Shown here: in pieces, positions 22,906 through 32,067 of the stretch
Layout of the letters: each line of letters begins with the position of its first letter
Position numbering within the stretch: the first letter of the stretch is position 1
Source of the DNA: M0108 sp044228795
GTDB taxonomy: Bacteria > Pseudomonadota > Gammaproteobacteria > Chromatiales > Chromatiaceae
Length of the DNA stretch: 64,000 bases
Assembly: GCA_044228795.1 (NCBI GenBank)
Contig: JBGAUE010000002.1
Location: 62,001 to 126,000 of the forward strand
Direction of reading: 5' to 3'
The notes under the pieces: model-generated
The model's database searches: none
The model's input: the letters and a program-made list of their open reading frames with translations, nothing else
What the model was told of the DNA's origin: nothing
Translations under genes and position numbers: made by a program

Positions 22906-25155
22906 TCAGTGGGGCCGTTTCACCGCTATGACATCCGGGATCTGGCGCAGCCGGGCTTGGAGAGTCTCCAGCTGGTCCATGTTCCTGACCTCGGCGGTGA
23001 AGCGCATGGTGGCCCGGTCGGTGGAGCGGTCCGTGCTGGTGTTGACACCCAGAAGGGTGAGGTCAGCTTCGGAGAAGACGGCGGAGATATCGCGCAACAA
23101 TCCCTTACGATCGGCAGCGACGATGATGAGATCGACGGGATAGGCGGCCTCGGGATTGGACTCAGCCCAGGCCACCTCCATCAGCCGGGCAGGCTCGGCA
23201 GCAATGAGCTGGCGCAGGTTGAGGCAATCACGGCGGTGAATGGTGAGGCCCCGCCCACGGGTGATGTAGCCGATGATGGCATCCCCCGGTACTGGCTTGC
23301 AGCAATGGCCCATATGGGTCATGAGGTCATCCATCCCCTCGGCCACTACCTCCTGGCGTCCTCGGCCGGGACGAGGCGGGATCCTGCGCCGCCGGTCGCG
23401 CCGCTGGGTGACAAGATCCTCGGGGTCCAGTTCCACCCGATCCTTCTCGACCGGTCCCGCCAAATCGCCCAATTGGCGGGCGACTTGCCCCGCGGGTAAA
23501 TCGCCACGACCAATGGCGGCGAGCAAGTCATCGCCCTTGTGGAAGTTGCATCTTTGGGCGATGGGGTCGAGCTGCAGCCGGGCCTCGACGCCCAATCGCG
23601 CCAGTTCCTTTTCGAGTTGGGCGCGACCCTCCGCTACATAGCGGTCATAATCCTGCTGCTTGAACCAGAGGCGGACCCGGTTACGCGCCCGCGCAGTCTT
23701 AAGATAGCCCTGATGAATGCTGAGCCAGTCACGGCTAGGGGTAGCGTTCTTTTGGGTGATGATCTCGACCGTCTGACCGCTGCGCAGGGCCTGGTTGAGA
23801 GGGACGATGCGACCATCGACCTTGGCGCCCCGGCAGCGATTGCCGATCTCGGAATGGATAGCATAGGCAAAATCTAGGGCAGTGGCGCCCCGGGGCAAAT
23901 CAATGACCTTGGATTGGGGTGTGAGCACATAGACATGGGCAGGCTCGAACTCAGACTTGAAATGCTCAAGAAAATCTCCGTCGTCACCGCCCTCGCCAAG
24001 CAGTTCCATCCATTGACGCATCAAGACCAGGCGACTCTGGAAGGCGGCATCCGCACCCTTGCTCTCCTTGTAGGCCCAGTGGGCGGCCACCCCCAACTCG
24101 GCGTGACGATGCATATCCCAGGTGCGAATCTGCACCTCTAGGGACTTGTCCCCGGGTCCCACCACGGCCGTGTGCAAAGACTGGTACATGTTGCCCTTAG
24201 GGGTGGCAATGTAGTCGTCAAACTCCTTGGGGATATGCCGCCAGAGGCCATGGACCAGGCCTAGGGCGGCGTAGCAGTCCGCTACGCTATCGACCAGGAT
24301 CCGCACCGCGCGCAGATCAAAGATTTGTCCGATGTCCACACCCTTGCGCTGCATCTTGCGCCAGATGCTATGGATATGCTTCGGTCGTCCCGTGATGTCG
24401 GCACGCACACCGGCCTCGGCAAACTTCGACTTGAGGAGGCCAATAACGTGGGTGATGTAGGCCTCGCGCTCCGCGCGTTTGTCCCCCAAAAGTTGGGCGA
24501 TGCGCCGGTAGGCTTCAGGCTCCAGGTAGCGAAGCGCCAAATCCTCCAGTTCCCACTTGACCTGCCAGACGCCCAAGCGATTGGCCAGTGGGGCATGGAC
24601 CCGCCGGGTATCAGTGGCGAGTTTGCACCGCCGCGCCTCATCCAGGTCTTTGATAGTCCTCATAAGATGTAGGCGTTCCGCCAGCACCACCAGCACGACG
24701 CGCACATCCTCGGCGATGCCGAGCAGCAGGCGGCGCAGGTTCTCCTCATGTCGATCCTGATCCTTACCAGCTATGACCGCCTCGACATTGGCGAGTTGGC
24801 CGATACGGCGCAGATCTCCCACCATGCGAGCGATGCCGGGTCCGAAACGTTGGGACAGACCTTCCTCGGTCTGGTCGCCAGATTCCAGGCAGCCATTGAG
24901 CAGGGCAGCGATCAGGGTATCGGCGTCCTGGCGCATCCCCGCCAGGATGTCGGCGGTAGCCAGGCGGTAATGGACTTGAGTCTCCCCCGTTTCCAGGGTC
25001 TGGAAGCCCCGGCATCCCAGCAACAGGGTGCAGGCGTCACGGATGCGGGCGCAATCCACCTCTCCGTACTGTTCAGACAGCGACGAGAGCCAGTGCGCGA
25101 CGCCGACCGTATCATCGGCGGCATCCTCGGGAAGGTTATAAACCGGTGTTACCAT
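22906..25155 (-). CDS. relA: RelA-type (p)ppGpp synthetase
   Basis: A 749-residue RSH protein that makes (p)ppGpp when ribosomes hold uncharged tRNA. The HD hydrolase motif is destroyed (AALLNGCLESGD where active enzymes have HDxxED), marking it as a synthetase-only RelA. The synthetase keeps the acidic EFDDYIATPK motif. TGS (VYVLTPQSKVIDLPRGATALDFAYAIH), helical, zinc-finger-type (GHCCKPVPGD) and ACT domains follow. It is the last gene of a minus-strand run that starts with gmk and includes spoT, only 3.5 kb away. Confidence 0.97.
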   Translation of the reverse strand: MVTPVYNLPEDAADDTVGVAHWLSSLSEQYGEVDCARIRDACTLLLGCRGFQTLETGETQVHYRLATADILAGMRQDADTLIAALLNGCLESGDQTEEGLSQRFGPGIARMVGDLRRIGQLANVEAVIAGKDQDRHEENLRRLLLGIAEDVRVVLVVLAERLHLMRTIKDLDEARRCKLATDTRRVHAPLANRLGVWQVKWELEDLALRYLEPEAYRRIAQLLGDKRAEREAYITHVIGLLKSKFAEAGVRADITGRPKHIHSIWRKMQRKGVDIGQIFDLRAVRILVDSVADCYAALGLVHGLWRHIPKEFDDYIATPKGNMYQSLHTAVVGPGDKSLEVQIRTWDMHRHAELGVAAHWAYKESKGADAAFQSRLVLMRQWMELLGEGGDDGDFLEHFKSEFEPAHVYVLTPQSKVIDLPRGATALDFAYAIHSEIGNRCRGAKVDGRIVPLNQALRSGQTVEIITQKNATPSRDWLSIHQGYLKTARARNRVRLWFKQQDYDRYVAEGRAQLEKELARLGVEARLQLDPIAQRCNFHKGDDLLAAIGRGDLPAGQVARQLGDLAGPVEKDRVELDPEDLVTQRRDRRRRIPPRPGRGRQEVVAEGMDDLMTHMGHCCKPVPGDAIIGYITRGRGLTIHRRDCLNLRQLIAAEPARLMEVAWAESNPEAAYPVDLIIVAADRKGLLRDISAVFSEADLTLLGVNTSTDRSTDRATMRFTAEVRNMDQLETLQARLRQIPDVIAVKRPH

Positions 25156-25282
25156 GGTGTCAGCTTAGGCCATGGATGAGGAAGTGGGCCTTAGCGGCCA
25201 CAAGAGGCGGGCCAAACCCGGCTAGTGCCAAGCTCGGCCCAAGGCAAGGATCTGCCAGCCGGATCCCAGAAACCCCGGCCAC

Positions 25283-26524
25283 TCAATCCAACACATGGCT
25301 CACCAGCCCGTCCGCCAGCTTTGGCTCGAACCAGGTGGATTTGGGAGGCATCACCTCACCGGCATCAGCGACGGCCATGAGCTCCGTCATGCGGGTGGGG
25401 AACAGCGAAAAGGCCACGCGATAGTGGCCCTCGTCAACGGGCCGGGCCAAGCCCTCCAGACCGCGAATACCACCGACGAAGTTGATCCGCTCATCCCGCC
25501 GGGGATCGACGATGCCGAGCATGGGCTCGATCAGATTGTCCTGGAGCAGGCTGACATCGAGCCGGCCCACCGGGTCGTCCCAGGGGATACGCTGTTCATC
25601 CAGGGTCAGCCGATACCAGGCGCCATCCAGATACATGCCAAACTCGCAGGGCTTGGCAGGCTTGACCGGTGCGGCGCTGGGCTCGATGCGAAAGGACACC
25701 GCCACCCGGCTCAGGAATTCTTCCTTGTTCAGTCCGTGCAAGTCCTTGACCAGTCGGTTGTAGGCCATAATCTGCATCTGGTTATGTGGAAAGACCACGG
25801 CCAGAAAATAGTTATAGGACTCCTTGCCGCCATGGCCGGCATGGGCGGCCTTGCGGGTCGCCGCTACACGGGAGGCCGCAGCTGAACGATGATGACCATC
25901 GGCCACATAGAGGGCCGGCAAGGCCTCAAAGGCCGCCGACAGCAGCCGGATGAGGTCTTCGTCAGCTACCACCCAAATCTCATGACGGACCTGGCCCTCG
26001 GCGCGAATGTCCACCACTGGGGTCCGCTTACTGACGGCGTTCAGGATATCGTCGATGCTCGGGGTGGCGCGATAGACCAGAAAGACCGGGCCAGTCTGGG
26101 CATCCAGGGCATCGATCTGCCGCACCCGGTCATCTTCCTTCACCGGCCGGGTGAATTCGTGCTTTTTGATGCGATCCGCGTCATAGGCCGCCACCGAGGC
26201 GGCGGCGACCAGACCGGTCTGGACGTGCTGGCCCATGGTCAGGCGATAGACGTAATAGCAGGGGGTCGGGTCCCGCTCCAACACACCCGCCGCCAGCATC
26301 TGCTCCAGGTTTTCCCGGGCTTTGGCATAAACCTCCGGGGCATAAGGATCCGTTCCCCGAGGCAGATCCACCTCGGGGCGGGAAATATGCAGGAAGCTCC
26401 AGGGCCGCCCAGCCACCATGGCGCTGGCCTCATCGGCATTCATCACATCATAGGGGGGTGCGGCCACCTCCGCCGCGCGACCAGGGGCCGGGCGCAGCCC
26501 GGCGAAGGGCTTGATCAAAGGCAT
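25283..26524 (-). CDS. DUF1015 family protein
   Basis: A 413-residue cytoplasmic protein. The ATG at 26522-26524 gives the typical family start MPLIKPFAGLRPAPGRAAEV, followed by APPYDVMNADEA. Other family hallmarks are KKHEFTRPVKEDDR, VADGHHRSAAASRV and the NYFLAVVFPHNQMQIMAYNR region. The family is often annotated as an uncharacterised HTH or kinase-like protein; no reaction is established that I know of. It lies between the solitary binding-protein gene (46 bases) and relA (127 bases). Confidence 0.9.
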   Translation of the reverse strand: MPLIKPFAGLRPAPGRAAEVAAPPYDVMNADEASAMVAGRPWSFLHISRPEVDLPRGTDPYAPEVYAKARENLEQMLAAGVLERDPTPCYYVYRLTMGQHVQTGLVAAASVAAYDADRIKKHEFTRPVKEDDRVRQIDALDAQTGPVFLVYRATPSIDDILNAVSKRTPVVDIRAEGQVRHEIWVVADEDLIRLLSAAFEALPALYVADGHHRSAAASRVAATRKAAHAGHGGKESYNYFLAVVFPHNQMQIMAYNRLVKDLHGLNKEEFLSRVAVSFRIEPSAAPVKPAKPCEFGMYLDGAWYRLTLDEQRIPWDDPVGRLDVSLLQDNLIEPMLGIVDPRRDERINFVGGIRGLEGLARPVDEGHYRVAFSLFPTRMTELMAVADAGEVMPPKSTWFEPKLADGLVSHVLD

Positions 26525-26570
26525 GATAGGCAAGTTTCCAGGATGGGTAAAAGCCAGAGGGAAATGATAG

Positions 26571-27590
26571 TTACCGGGGCGGGGGCGCGTAGAGCAGGCC
26601 GCCGTCGTTCCAGAGGGCGTTATAGCCCCGCTTGATCATGAGCGACGATTGGCCACCCAGATTGCGCTCATAGATCTCACCATAATTGCCGACCTGGCCA
26701 ATGATGCGGATGACCCAATCCTTTTCGAGGCCCAAGGCCTTGGCGACCTGGCCCTCCACATCCAGCAGCAGGCGCGTATCAACAGCCTTGGCATCCCCTT
26801 GGGCCCGCTTGACATTCCGGGAATCGATACCCTGTTCCTCGGCATCGATCATGACAAAGAGGGTCCAACGCACGATATCGAACCAGCGGCCATCCCCTTC
26901 GCGCACGGCAGGACTCAGGGGCTCCTTGGAAATCACTTCGGGCAGAACCCGCTGGTCTCCCCCATTTTCCATGACCAGGCGCAGGCCATAGAGTTGGGTC
27001 TGATCACTGGTCAGGATCTGGCAATCGCCAGCCAGATAAGCCTTGCTTGCGGCAGTCATATCGGGGAAGAGATGCAGATCGAGGTCCATGTGATGCCGGT
27101 CAAAATAACGGCGGACATGATCGGCACTGGTGGACCCGGTCAGGGCACAGACCGACTTGCCGTCCAGCTCCAGAGCGCTGAGGATGCCGGTGTCACGGCG
27201 GATCATAAAACCCTGGCCATCGAAAAGGAGGACGCCGACATAGGTGACGCCCTCCGCAACATCGCGCTCCAGGTTCCAGCTCGAATTGCGTGAAAGCAGA
27301 TCCACCTGCCCCTTGGCCAGGGCACCCAAGGCCTCGGCCAGGGTCAAGGGTATGAACTCCACCTTATCCTTGGATCCCAGGGTCGCCGCCGCGACAGCGC
27401 GGCAGAAATCCACGTCCATGCCACTCCAATGCCCGGCGGAATCCTTGAAGGACAGTCCTGGGGCCTCGCCATTAACACCGCACCTGACCTTGCCACGGGC
27501 CTTGACGTTCTCCAGAGTGCCCGCCGCCAGGGCCTGACACAGAGCGCCGGCGAGCAGAATGCCGGTCACCCACTTGGCTGCTTGTCTCAT
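26571..27590 (-). CDS. Periplasmic amino-acid-binding protein (ABC transporter type), solitary
   Basis: AGGAGA lies before the ATG at 27588-27590; the product is 339 residues. A signal peptide (MRQAAKWVTGILLAGALCQALAA) precedes a SBP_bac_3 fold of the AapJ type: RGKVRCGVNGEAPGLSFKD, MDVDFCRAVAAATLG, VDLLSRNSSWNLERD, and LQIL-type repeats near the C-terminus, FVMIDAEEQGIDSRNV. In the general L-amino-acid system this protein feeds permeases AapQM and ATPase AapP, none of which is nearby. It may work with a distant permease or as a sensor. Confidence 0.9.
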   Translation of the reverse strand: MRQAAKWVTGILLAGALCQALAAGTLENVKARGKVRCGVNGEAPGLSFKDSAGHWSGMDVDFCRAVAAATLGSKDKVEFIPLTLAEALGALAKGQVDLLSRNSSWNLERDVAEGVTYVGVLLFDGQGFMIRRDTGILSALELDGKSVCALTGSTSADHVRRYFDRHHMDLDLHLFPDMTAASKAYLAGDCQILTSDQTQLYGLRLVMENGGDQRVLPEVISKEPLSPAVREGDGRWFDIVRWTLFVMIDAEEQGIDSRNVKRAQGDAKAVDTRLLLDVEGQVAKALGLEKDWVIRIIGQVGNYGEIYERNLGGQSSLMIKRGYNALWNDGGLLYAPPPR

Positions 27591-27615
27591 TGAGCTTCTC
27601 CTGTCCAAAAGAGGA

Positions 27616-27951
27616 TCACCAGCGCATCAGGACCCATTGGGGCACCTGGGTAGCGGCAGGCCCCGAGCCGCTGTTCCAGGACATGTCGCCCGATCCGTCC
27701 TGGTCGGTCAGATAATAGGGCGCGCCCACGCTCGGGGTGATCCTGACCTTGTAGAGGCGGCCATTGATGCGATACTCCTGCACCGTCCGGTTCTCGTGCT
27801 CATGCAGGGTAACGTCGGGAGCCAGATCGGACTCGTGGACACTGAGATCCAGCCCATCGATTTGACTGGCAAGGACCAGCGGGGCCAGGAGCAGGCCCAA
27901 GGCCAGCAACAAGGCCGGCAAGGGCTGAGTAGGGAGGCGGTAATGGGGCAT
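27616..27951 (-). CDS. DUF2782 exported protein
   Basis: A 111-residue precursor. The signal peptide (LPALLLALGLLLAPLVLASQ) precedes a small folded part with the DUF2782 core: HEHENRTVQEYRINGRLYKVRITPSVGAPYYLTDQDGSG. The ATG at 27949-27951 is preferred; an in-frame ATG seven codons upstream is also possible. Its role is unknown. It lies 25 bases upstream of the solitary binding-protein gene on the same strand, so the two may be co-transcribed. Confidence 0.82.
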   Translation of the reverse strand: MPHYRLPTQPLPALLLALGLLLAPLVLASQIDGLDLSVHESDLAPDVTLHEHENRTVQEYRINGRLYKVRITPSVGAPYYLTDQDGSGDMSWNSGSGPAATQVPQWVLMRW

Positions 27952-28048
27952 GGTAGGCGCAGCCCTGGGCATGGAATTCGCGACTATGGTACCAGGAAGG
28001 GTGAGGCCCTGCGCCGGGCTAAGCCAGGGGGCGCGAAGGTTTCCCACT

Positions 28049-28516
28049 TCACGCGGCGGGGGTATCCGTGGCGGTGGCCTTGCGCTCGGCATATTCGGTC
28101 CTGGAGCCAGTTTCATCCCAGGCGAAGGTACAGTCCAGATGGGCGAGCACAGCCACCAGACCGCCCTCACCATCCTCGACCATCACGGTCAGGGGGGTAC
28201 GGCGGCCAAAACGCCGATTGCCGCGCTTGATCCAGAGGGAGCGCATCTCTGGATTGCGAGGGAAGTAGGTACCCAGGGCCTGTTCGATCCGCGTCAGATA
28301 ACTTAGACGGCGGTTGACAGTGTCATCGTCCGGGAAAGGCTCCTGGTCAACGAAGCGCGACACATGACGAGCCTTGACCGTTGCCGGCAGGGCGAGCAGG
28401 GCCAGGATATCGCTCGCCCCCAATCCCCAGTCACCAAAGAGGGCCATGATGTGACGGGTGATTAACAGCCTTTGCTCGGGTGTCGGGACATCGGTAGCGG
28501 ACAGGGCTTGGTTCAT
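28049..28516 (-). CDS. MbcA/ParS/Xre antitoxin-type (DUF2384-like) protein, orphan
   Basis: A 155-residue protein from the ATG at 28514-28516. The C-terminal half carries the toxin-binding-domain pattern of the Xre/MbcA/ParS group: IEQALGTYFPRNPEMRSLWI followed by the NRRFGRRTPLTVMVEDGEGGL segment. The N-terminal half could be an altered helix-turn-helix (LLITRHIMALFGDWGLGASDILALL). A partner of the RES-domain or NAD-degrading type is expected next to such antitoxins but none is present. It lies 92 bases after spoT. Confidence 0.72.
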   Translation of the reverse strand: MNQALSATDVPTPEQRLLITRHIMALFGDWGLGASDILALLALPATVKARHVSRFVDQEPFPDDDTVNRRLSYLTRIEQALGTYFPRNPEMRSLWIKRGNRRFGRRTPLTVMVEDGEGGLVAVLAHLDCTFAWDETGSRTEYAERKATATDTPAA

Positions 28517-28608
28517 GGCGAATTCCGGATGAGTTGGGGGAGCGGAGCTGGCCGCCAACCCGTCAAGGTTGCGTGCAAACCCCGCCATTTCAAGCGGGAG
28601 CGCCAGGT

Positions 28609-30792
28609 TCACCGCAACAAACGCTGGATGCGCATCACCCTTGGGATCAGCCGCAGGCGCCGCATGATGCGAGCCAGATGTGGGCGATCACGGACCGAGA
28701 TCAGAAAATCCAAACTGGTGTTGTGGCCATCCTTTTCCCGCGACTGGATATTCTCGATGTTGGAAACCAGTTCGGCGATAGCGGTGGCCAAACTGGCCAG
28801 GACACCGCGCTGGTTGCCCACATCCACCCGTATCTCCGTGTAAAAATCCCCCGTCGGTTGACTGGACCATTCCAGGTCGAGCCACTGATCCTTATGCTGT
28901 TGAAAGTCTCCGAGGTTTCGGCAACCCTGACGATGCACGACGATCCCCTTGCCGGGACTGAAGAGTCCGGAGATGGGGTCGCCCGGAATGGGCCGACAGC
29001 AGCGCCCATAATTAACCACCATACCCTCGGTGCCCTTAATAGCCAGGCGTCGCGTCTCCTTGTGCTCGGTATCGAGCGGTGCCTCGGCCACCTCCTCGCC
29101 CATGAGACGCCGTGCCACCAGTATCGGCAGCCGATTGCCCAGCCCCACCTCCACCAGCAGGGTGGGAAAATCCGGCAACCTAGCCCGCTCCAGATAGGCC
29201 GCCAGGCAGCCCTCCGGCAGCTGGTCCAGGTCCAGTCCCTGTCCCGCCAGTTCGGCGTTAAGCAGGCGCCGGCCCAAAGCCTCGGCCTCCTCATGTTGCA
29301 AGTTCTTTAGATAGCCGCGGATGTTGGCACGGGCCTTGCCGGTCACCACGAAATTCAGCCAGGCGGCGTTGGGCATGGCCCTGGGAGCGGTGATGATCTC
29401 CACCGTCTGACCGCTGCGCAGGGCGGTGCGTAGGGAGGCCATGCGGCGGTCGATCCGCGCCGCAACACAGCGGTTGCCGAGACCGGAATGGATGGCATAG
29501 GCAAAGTCCACCACGGTGGCCCCAGCTGGCAACACCTGGATGTCCCCGCGTGGGGTAAAGACATAGACCTCGTCCGGGAAGAGATCGACCTTGACGTGCT
29601 CCAGAAACTCTACCGAATCGCCCGAGCCGCGCTGCATCTCCAGCAGGTTCCCCAGCCAGTCCGCCGCCAGGTTTTGGGGGCTACCACGCTTGGCGCCAGA
29701 TTTATACATCCAGTGCGCCGCGATGCCACTTTCGGCGACCCGCTGCATCTCCAGGGTGCGAATCTGGACTTCGATGGGAATGCCCTGGGGGCCGAAAAGG
29801 TGAGTATGCAGGGACTGATAGCCGTTATTCTTAGGGATAGCGATATAGTCCTTGAAGCGACCAGGCACGGGCTTGTAAAGGCTATGCATCAAACCCAGAA
29901 CGCGATAGCAGGTATCGACCCTATCGACGACGACGCGAAAGCCAAAAACATCTACCACTTCCTCGAAAGGGCGCTGCTTGTCACGCATCTTACGGTAAAT
30001 TCCGTAGAGGTGTTTTTGGCGGCCCACCACCTCACCCTCGATACCCTCCCCTTCTAGACGTTCGCGCAGAGCCTTCTCGACATCCCCCACCAGTTCCTTG
30101 CGCGCCCCCCGGGCGCGGACGACCGCCCGCTGGAGCAATAGGCGGCGCCAAGGCCAGCAATGAGCGAAACCCAACTCCTCCAATTCCAGGGAGACCTTGC
30201 GGATACCCAGGCGGTTAGCAATGGGCGCATAGATCTCCAGGGTCTCACGCGAGATGCGGCGGCGCTTCCCAGGGGCCATAATCCCCAGAGTGCGCATGTT
30301 ATGGAGGCGGTCGGCGAGTTTGATGAGGATGACGCGGATATCCTTGGTCATCGCCAACAGCATCTTCTGCAGATTTGCCGCTTGGGCCTCGGCCTTGGAA
30401 CGGAAATCCAGTCGGGTCAGCTTGCTGACACCATCCACCAACTCGGCGATCTCCTCGTCGAACAGGGCCGCCACCGTCTCCTTGGAGTGACCCGTATCCT
30501 CGATCACGTCATGCAGAATGGCCGCCATCAGGCATTTGTAATCCATGCGCATCTCGGCCAGGATGCGGGCCACGGCAACGGGGTGCTGGATATAGGGCTC
30601 GCCAGACTTGCGCGTCTGGCCGGCATGGGCCTCGGCACCGAACTGGAAGGCGCGATAAACCTCGCGGATTTGCTCCGCGCTCAGGTAGGACTCCAGATAG
30701 ACACACAGGTCACCAATCTGGAAGCGCGGCCTGTCTGACGGCGGCTGCTCGGCGGGAAGGTTAGCGGCGGGAGCTTCAAGTGCCTGAGTCAT
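28609..30792 (-). CDS. spoT: SpoT-type bifunctional (p)ppGpp synthetase/hydrolase
   Basis: A 727-residue RSH protein. The HD hydrolase site is intact (AAILHDVIEDTG, near residue 90, with a second site ADRLHNMRT), and the synthetase carries the SpoT-type RFKDYIAIPK motif near residue 310. TGS (VYVFTPRGDIQVLPAGATVVDFAYAIHSGLGN), zinc-finger-type (GRCCRPIPGD) and ACT domains follow. The ATG at 30792 is chosen over an upstream in-frame GTG. It follows rpoZ by 72 bases as in many gammaproteobacteria. Confidence 0.97.
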   Translation of the reverse strand: MTQALEAPAANLPAEQPPSDRPRFQIGDLCVYLESYLSAEQIREVYRAFQFGAEAHAGQTRKSGEPYIQHPVAVARILAEMRMDYKCLMAAILHDVIEDTGHSKETVAALFDEEIAELVDGVSKLTRLDFRSKAEAQAANLQKMLLAMTKDIRVILIKLADRLHNMRTLGIMAPGKRRRISRETLEIYAPIANRLGIRKVSLELEELGFAHCWPWRRLLLQRAVVRARGARKELVGDVEKALRERLEGEGIEGEVVGRQKHLYGIYRKMRDKQRPFEEVVDVFGFRVVVDRVDTCYRVLGLMHSLYKPVPGRFKDYIAIPKNNGYQSLHTHLFGPQGIPIEVQIRTLEMQRVAESGIAAHWMYKSGAKRGSPQNLAADWLGNLLEMQRGSGDSVEFLEHVKVDLFPDEVYVFTPRGDIQVLPAGATVVDFAYAIHSGLGNRCVAARIDRRMASLRTALRSGQTVEIITAPRAMPNAAWLNFVVTGKARANIRGYLKNLQHEEAEALGRRLLNAELAGQGLDLDQLPEGCLAAYLERARLPDFPTLLVEVGLGNRLPILVARRLMGEEVAEAPLDTEHKETRRLAIKGTEGMVVNYGRCCRPIPGDPISGLFSPGKGIVVHRQGCRNLGDFQQHKDQWLDLEWSSQPTGDFYTEIRVDVGNQRGVLASLATAIAELVSNIENIQSREKDGHNTSLDFLISVRDRPHLARIMRRLRLIPRVMRIQRLLR

Positions 30793-30864
30793 AGCAGGGA
30801 CCCGAGCGGCTAAAGGGGACGGCTGACGCCGCACCCGAGTTCCGATACCTGGCTCGCCAGCGTC

Positions 30865-31158
30865 TCAGGATGGCTCCTCGGTTCCCATCCCGACCGCCAG
30901 TTCCTCGGCAAGCTGCATCTCCAGGGTCCGCTCGGCACGGCGTTGCTCACGCTCCACCTCCACGGCGGCGACAGCCTCCTGAGTCAGGACGCCCTCGGCG
31001 ATCTCACGTAAGGCCACCACCGTGGATTTATCGTTCGCCCAGGGGATCAGGGGTTCGACGCCATTGGCCAGTTGCCGGGCCCGCTTGGTGGCAAATAGAA
31101 CCAGATCAAACCGGTTGTCCACATGATCGAGGCAATCCTCGACAGTAATTCGCGCCAT
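30865..31158 (-). CDS. rpoZ: RNA polymerase omega subunit
   Basis: A 97-residue subunit that helps assemble RNA polymerase and forms part of the ppGpp binding site in enterobacterial enzymes. The conserved N-terminus MARITVEDCLDHVDNRFDLVLFATKRARQLANG is present. The C-terminal third is helical and acidic. It lies between gmk and spoT, the classical order. Confidence 0.96.
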   Translation of the reverse strand: MARITVEDCLDHVDNRFDLVLFATKRARQLANGVEPLIPWANDKSTVVALREIAEGVLTQEAVAAVEVEREQRRAERTLEMQLAEELAVGMGTEEPS

Positions 31159-31291
31159 GAGTCTTGTTGCTCCAAATAGATCGTAGGTGGGTCAGATTAC
31201 CAAAACCCCGCCGGATGGCGAAGGGCCGCATGATTACTTTCCAAATCTGGCCAACCCGCCTCATCAGGCCAGCCGGGCGCATCCCGCGACA

Positions 31292-31909
31292 TCACCCGGT
31301 CAGCAGGGCCTCGATCATGCCAGGACCGAGTCCCGCACCATGGGCCAGGCGCAACCGCTCCGCCCGCGCCAGGCAGGCCAGGTCATCAAGGGCCTGGTCG
31401 AACCTGTCATTCACGACCAGATAATCGTACTCGTCAAAATGGGACATCTCGTCCCGTGCCTGCCGCATGCGTACAGCAATGATCTCCTCGCTATCTTGAC
31501 CCCGCCCCCGCAACCGCTCGCCTAAAATTGCTGCGGAGGGCGGCAGTATGAAGATGGAAACGGCACCCGGAAAACGCTGGCGGACCTGGCGAGCCCCTTG
31601 CCAGTCGATCTCCAGCAGCAAATTTTGGCCCGCGGCCAGGGCCTCGCGCACCTTGGCCTCCGCGGTGCCATAGCGATTGCCAAAGACCTGGGCATGCTCT
31701 AGAAAGGCGCCCACTTCGATCATGGCCAGAAACCGCCCCTCATCCACAAAATGGTAATGGACGCCATCAACTTCCCCGGGCCTGGGCTGACGCGTGGTGT
31801 AGGAAATAGCCAACCCGAGGGTGGATTCCCGTTCCAGGAGGGCCTTGACCAAACTGGTCTTGCCGGCGCCGGAAGGCGCCGATACGATAAAAAGGATGCC
31901 TTCGCTCAT
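31292..31909 (-). CDS. gmk: Guanylate kinase
   Basis: It phosphorylates GMP to GDP. The ATG at 31907-31909 gives MSEGILFIVSAPSGAGKTSL (205 residues), with P-loop SAPSGAGKT near residue 10 and the guanylate-kinase core SYTTRQPRPGEVDGVHYHFV. The longer open frame upstream is not conserved. It heads the minus-strand gmk-rpoZ-spoT run; the 133-base gap to rpoZ contains no gene. Confidence 0.96.
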   Translation of the reverse strand: MSEGILFIVSAPSGAGKTSLVKALLERESTLGLAISYTTRQPRPGEVDGVHYHFVDEGRFLAMIEVGAFLEHAQVFGNRYGTAEAKVREALAAGQNLLLEIDWQGARQVRQRFPGAVSIFILPPSAAILGERLRGRGQDSEEIIAVRMRQARDEMSHFDEYDYLVVNDRFDQALDDLACLARAERLRLAHGAGLGPGMIEALLTG

Positions 31910-32067
31910 AAAACCTGCGCCTGGGGGGTTGGCGAAAGGGGGCAATCTGGAACCGGAGGGAGGCGAGCGCCCCGTGGCGATGCCGTCGTTGCCAGGCAAT
32001 TAGACCACAAGCGCCCGTCGCGAGCGAGACTGGACCGCCCATAGATCCCCACCAGTAATCAACCCAA

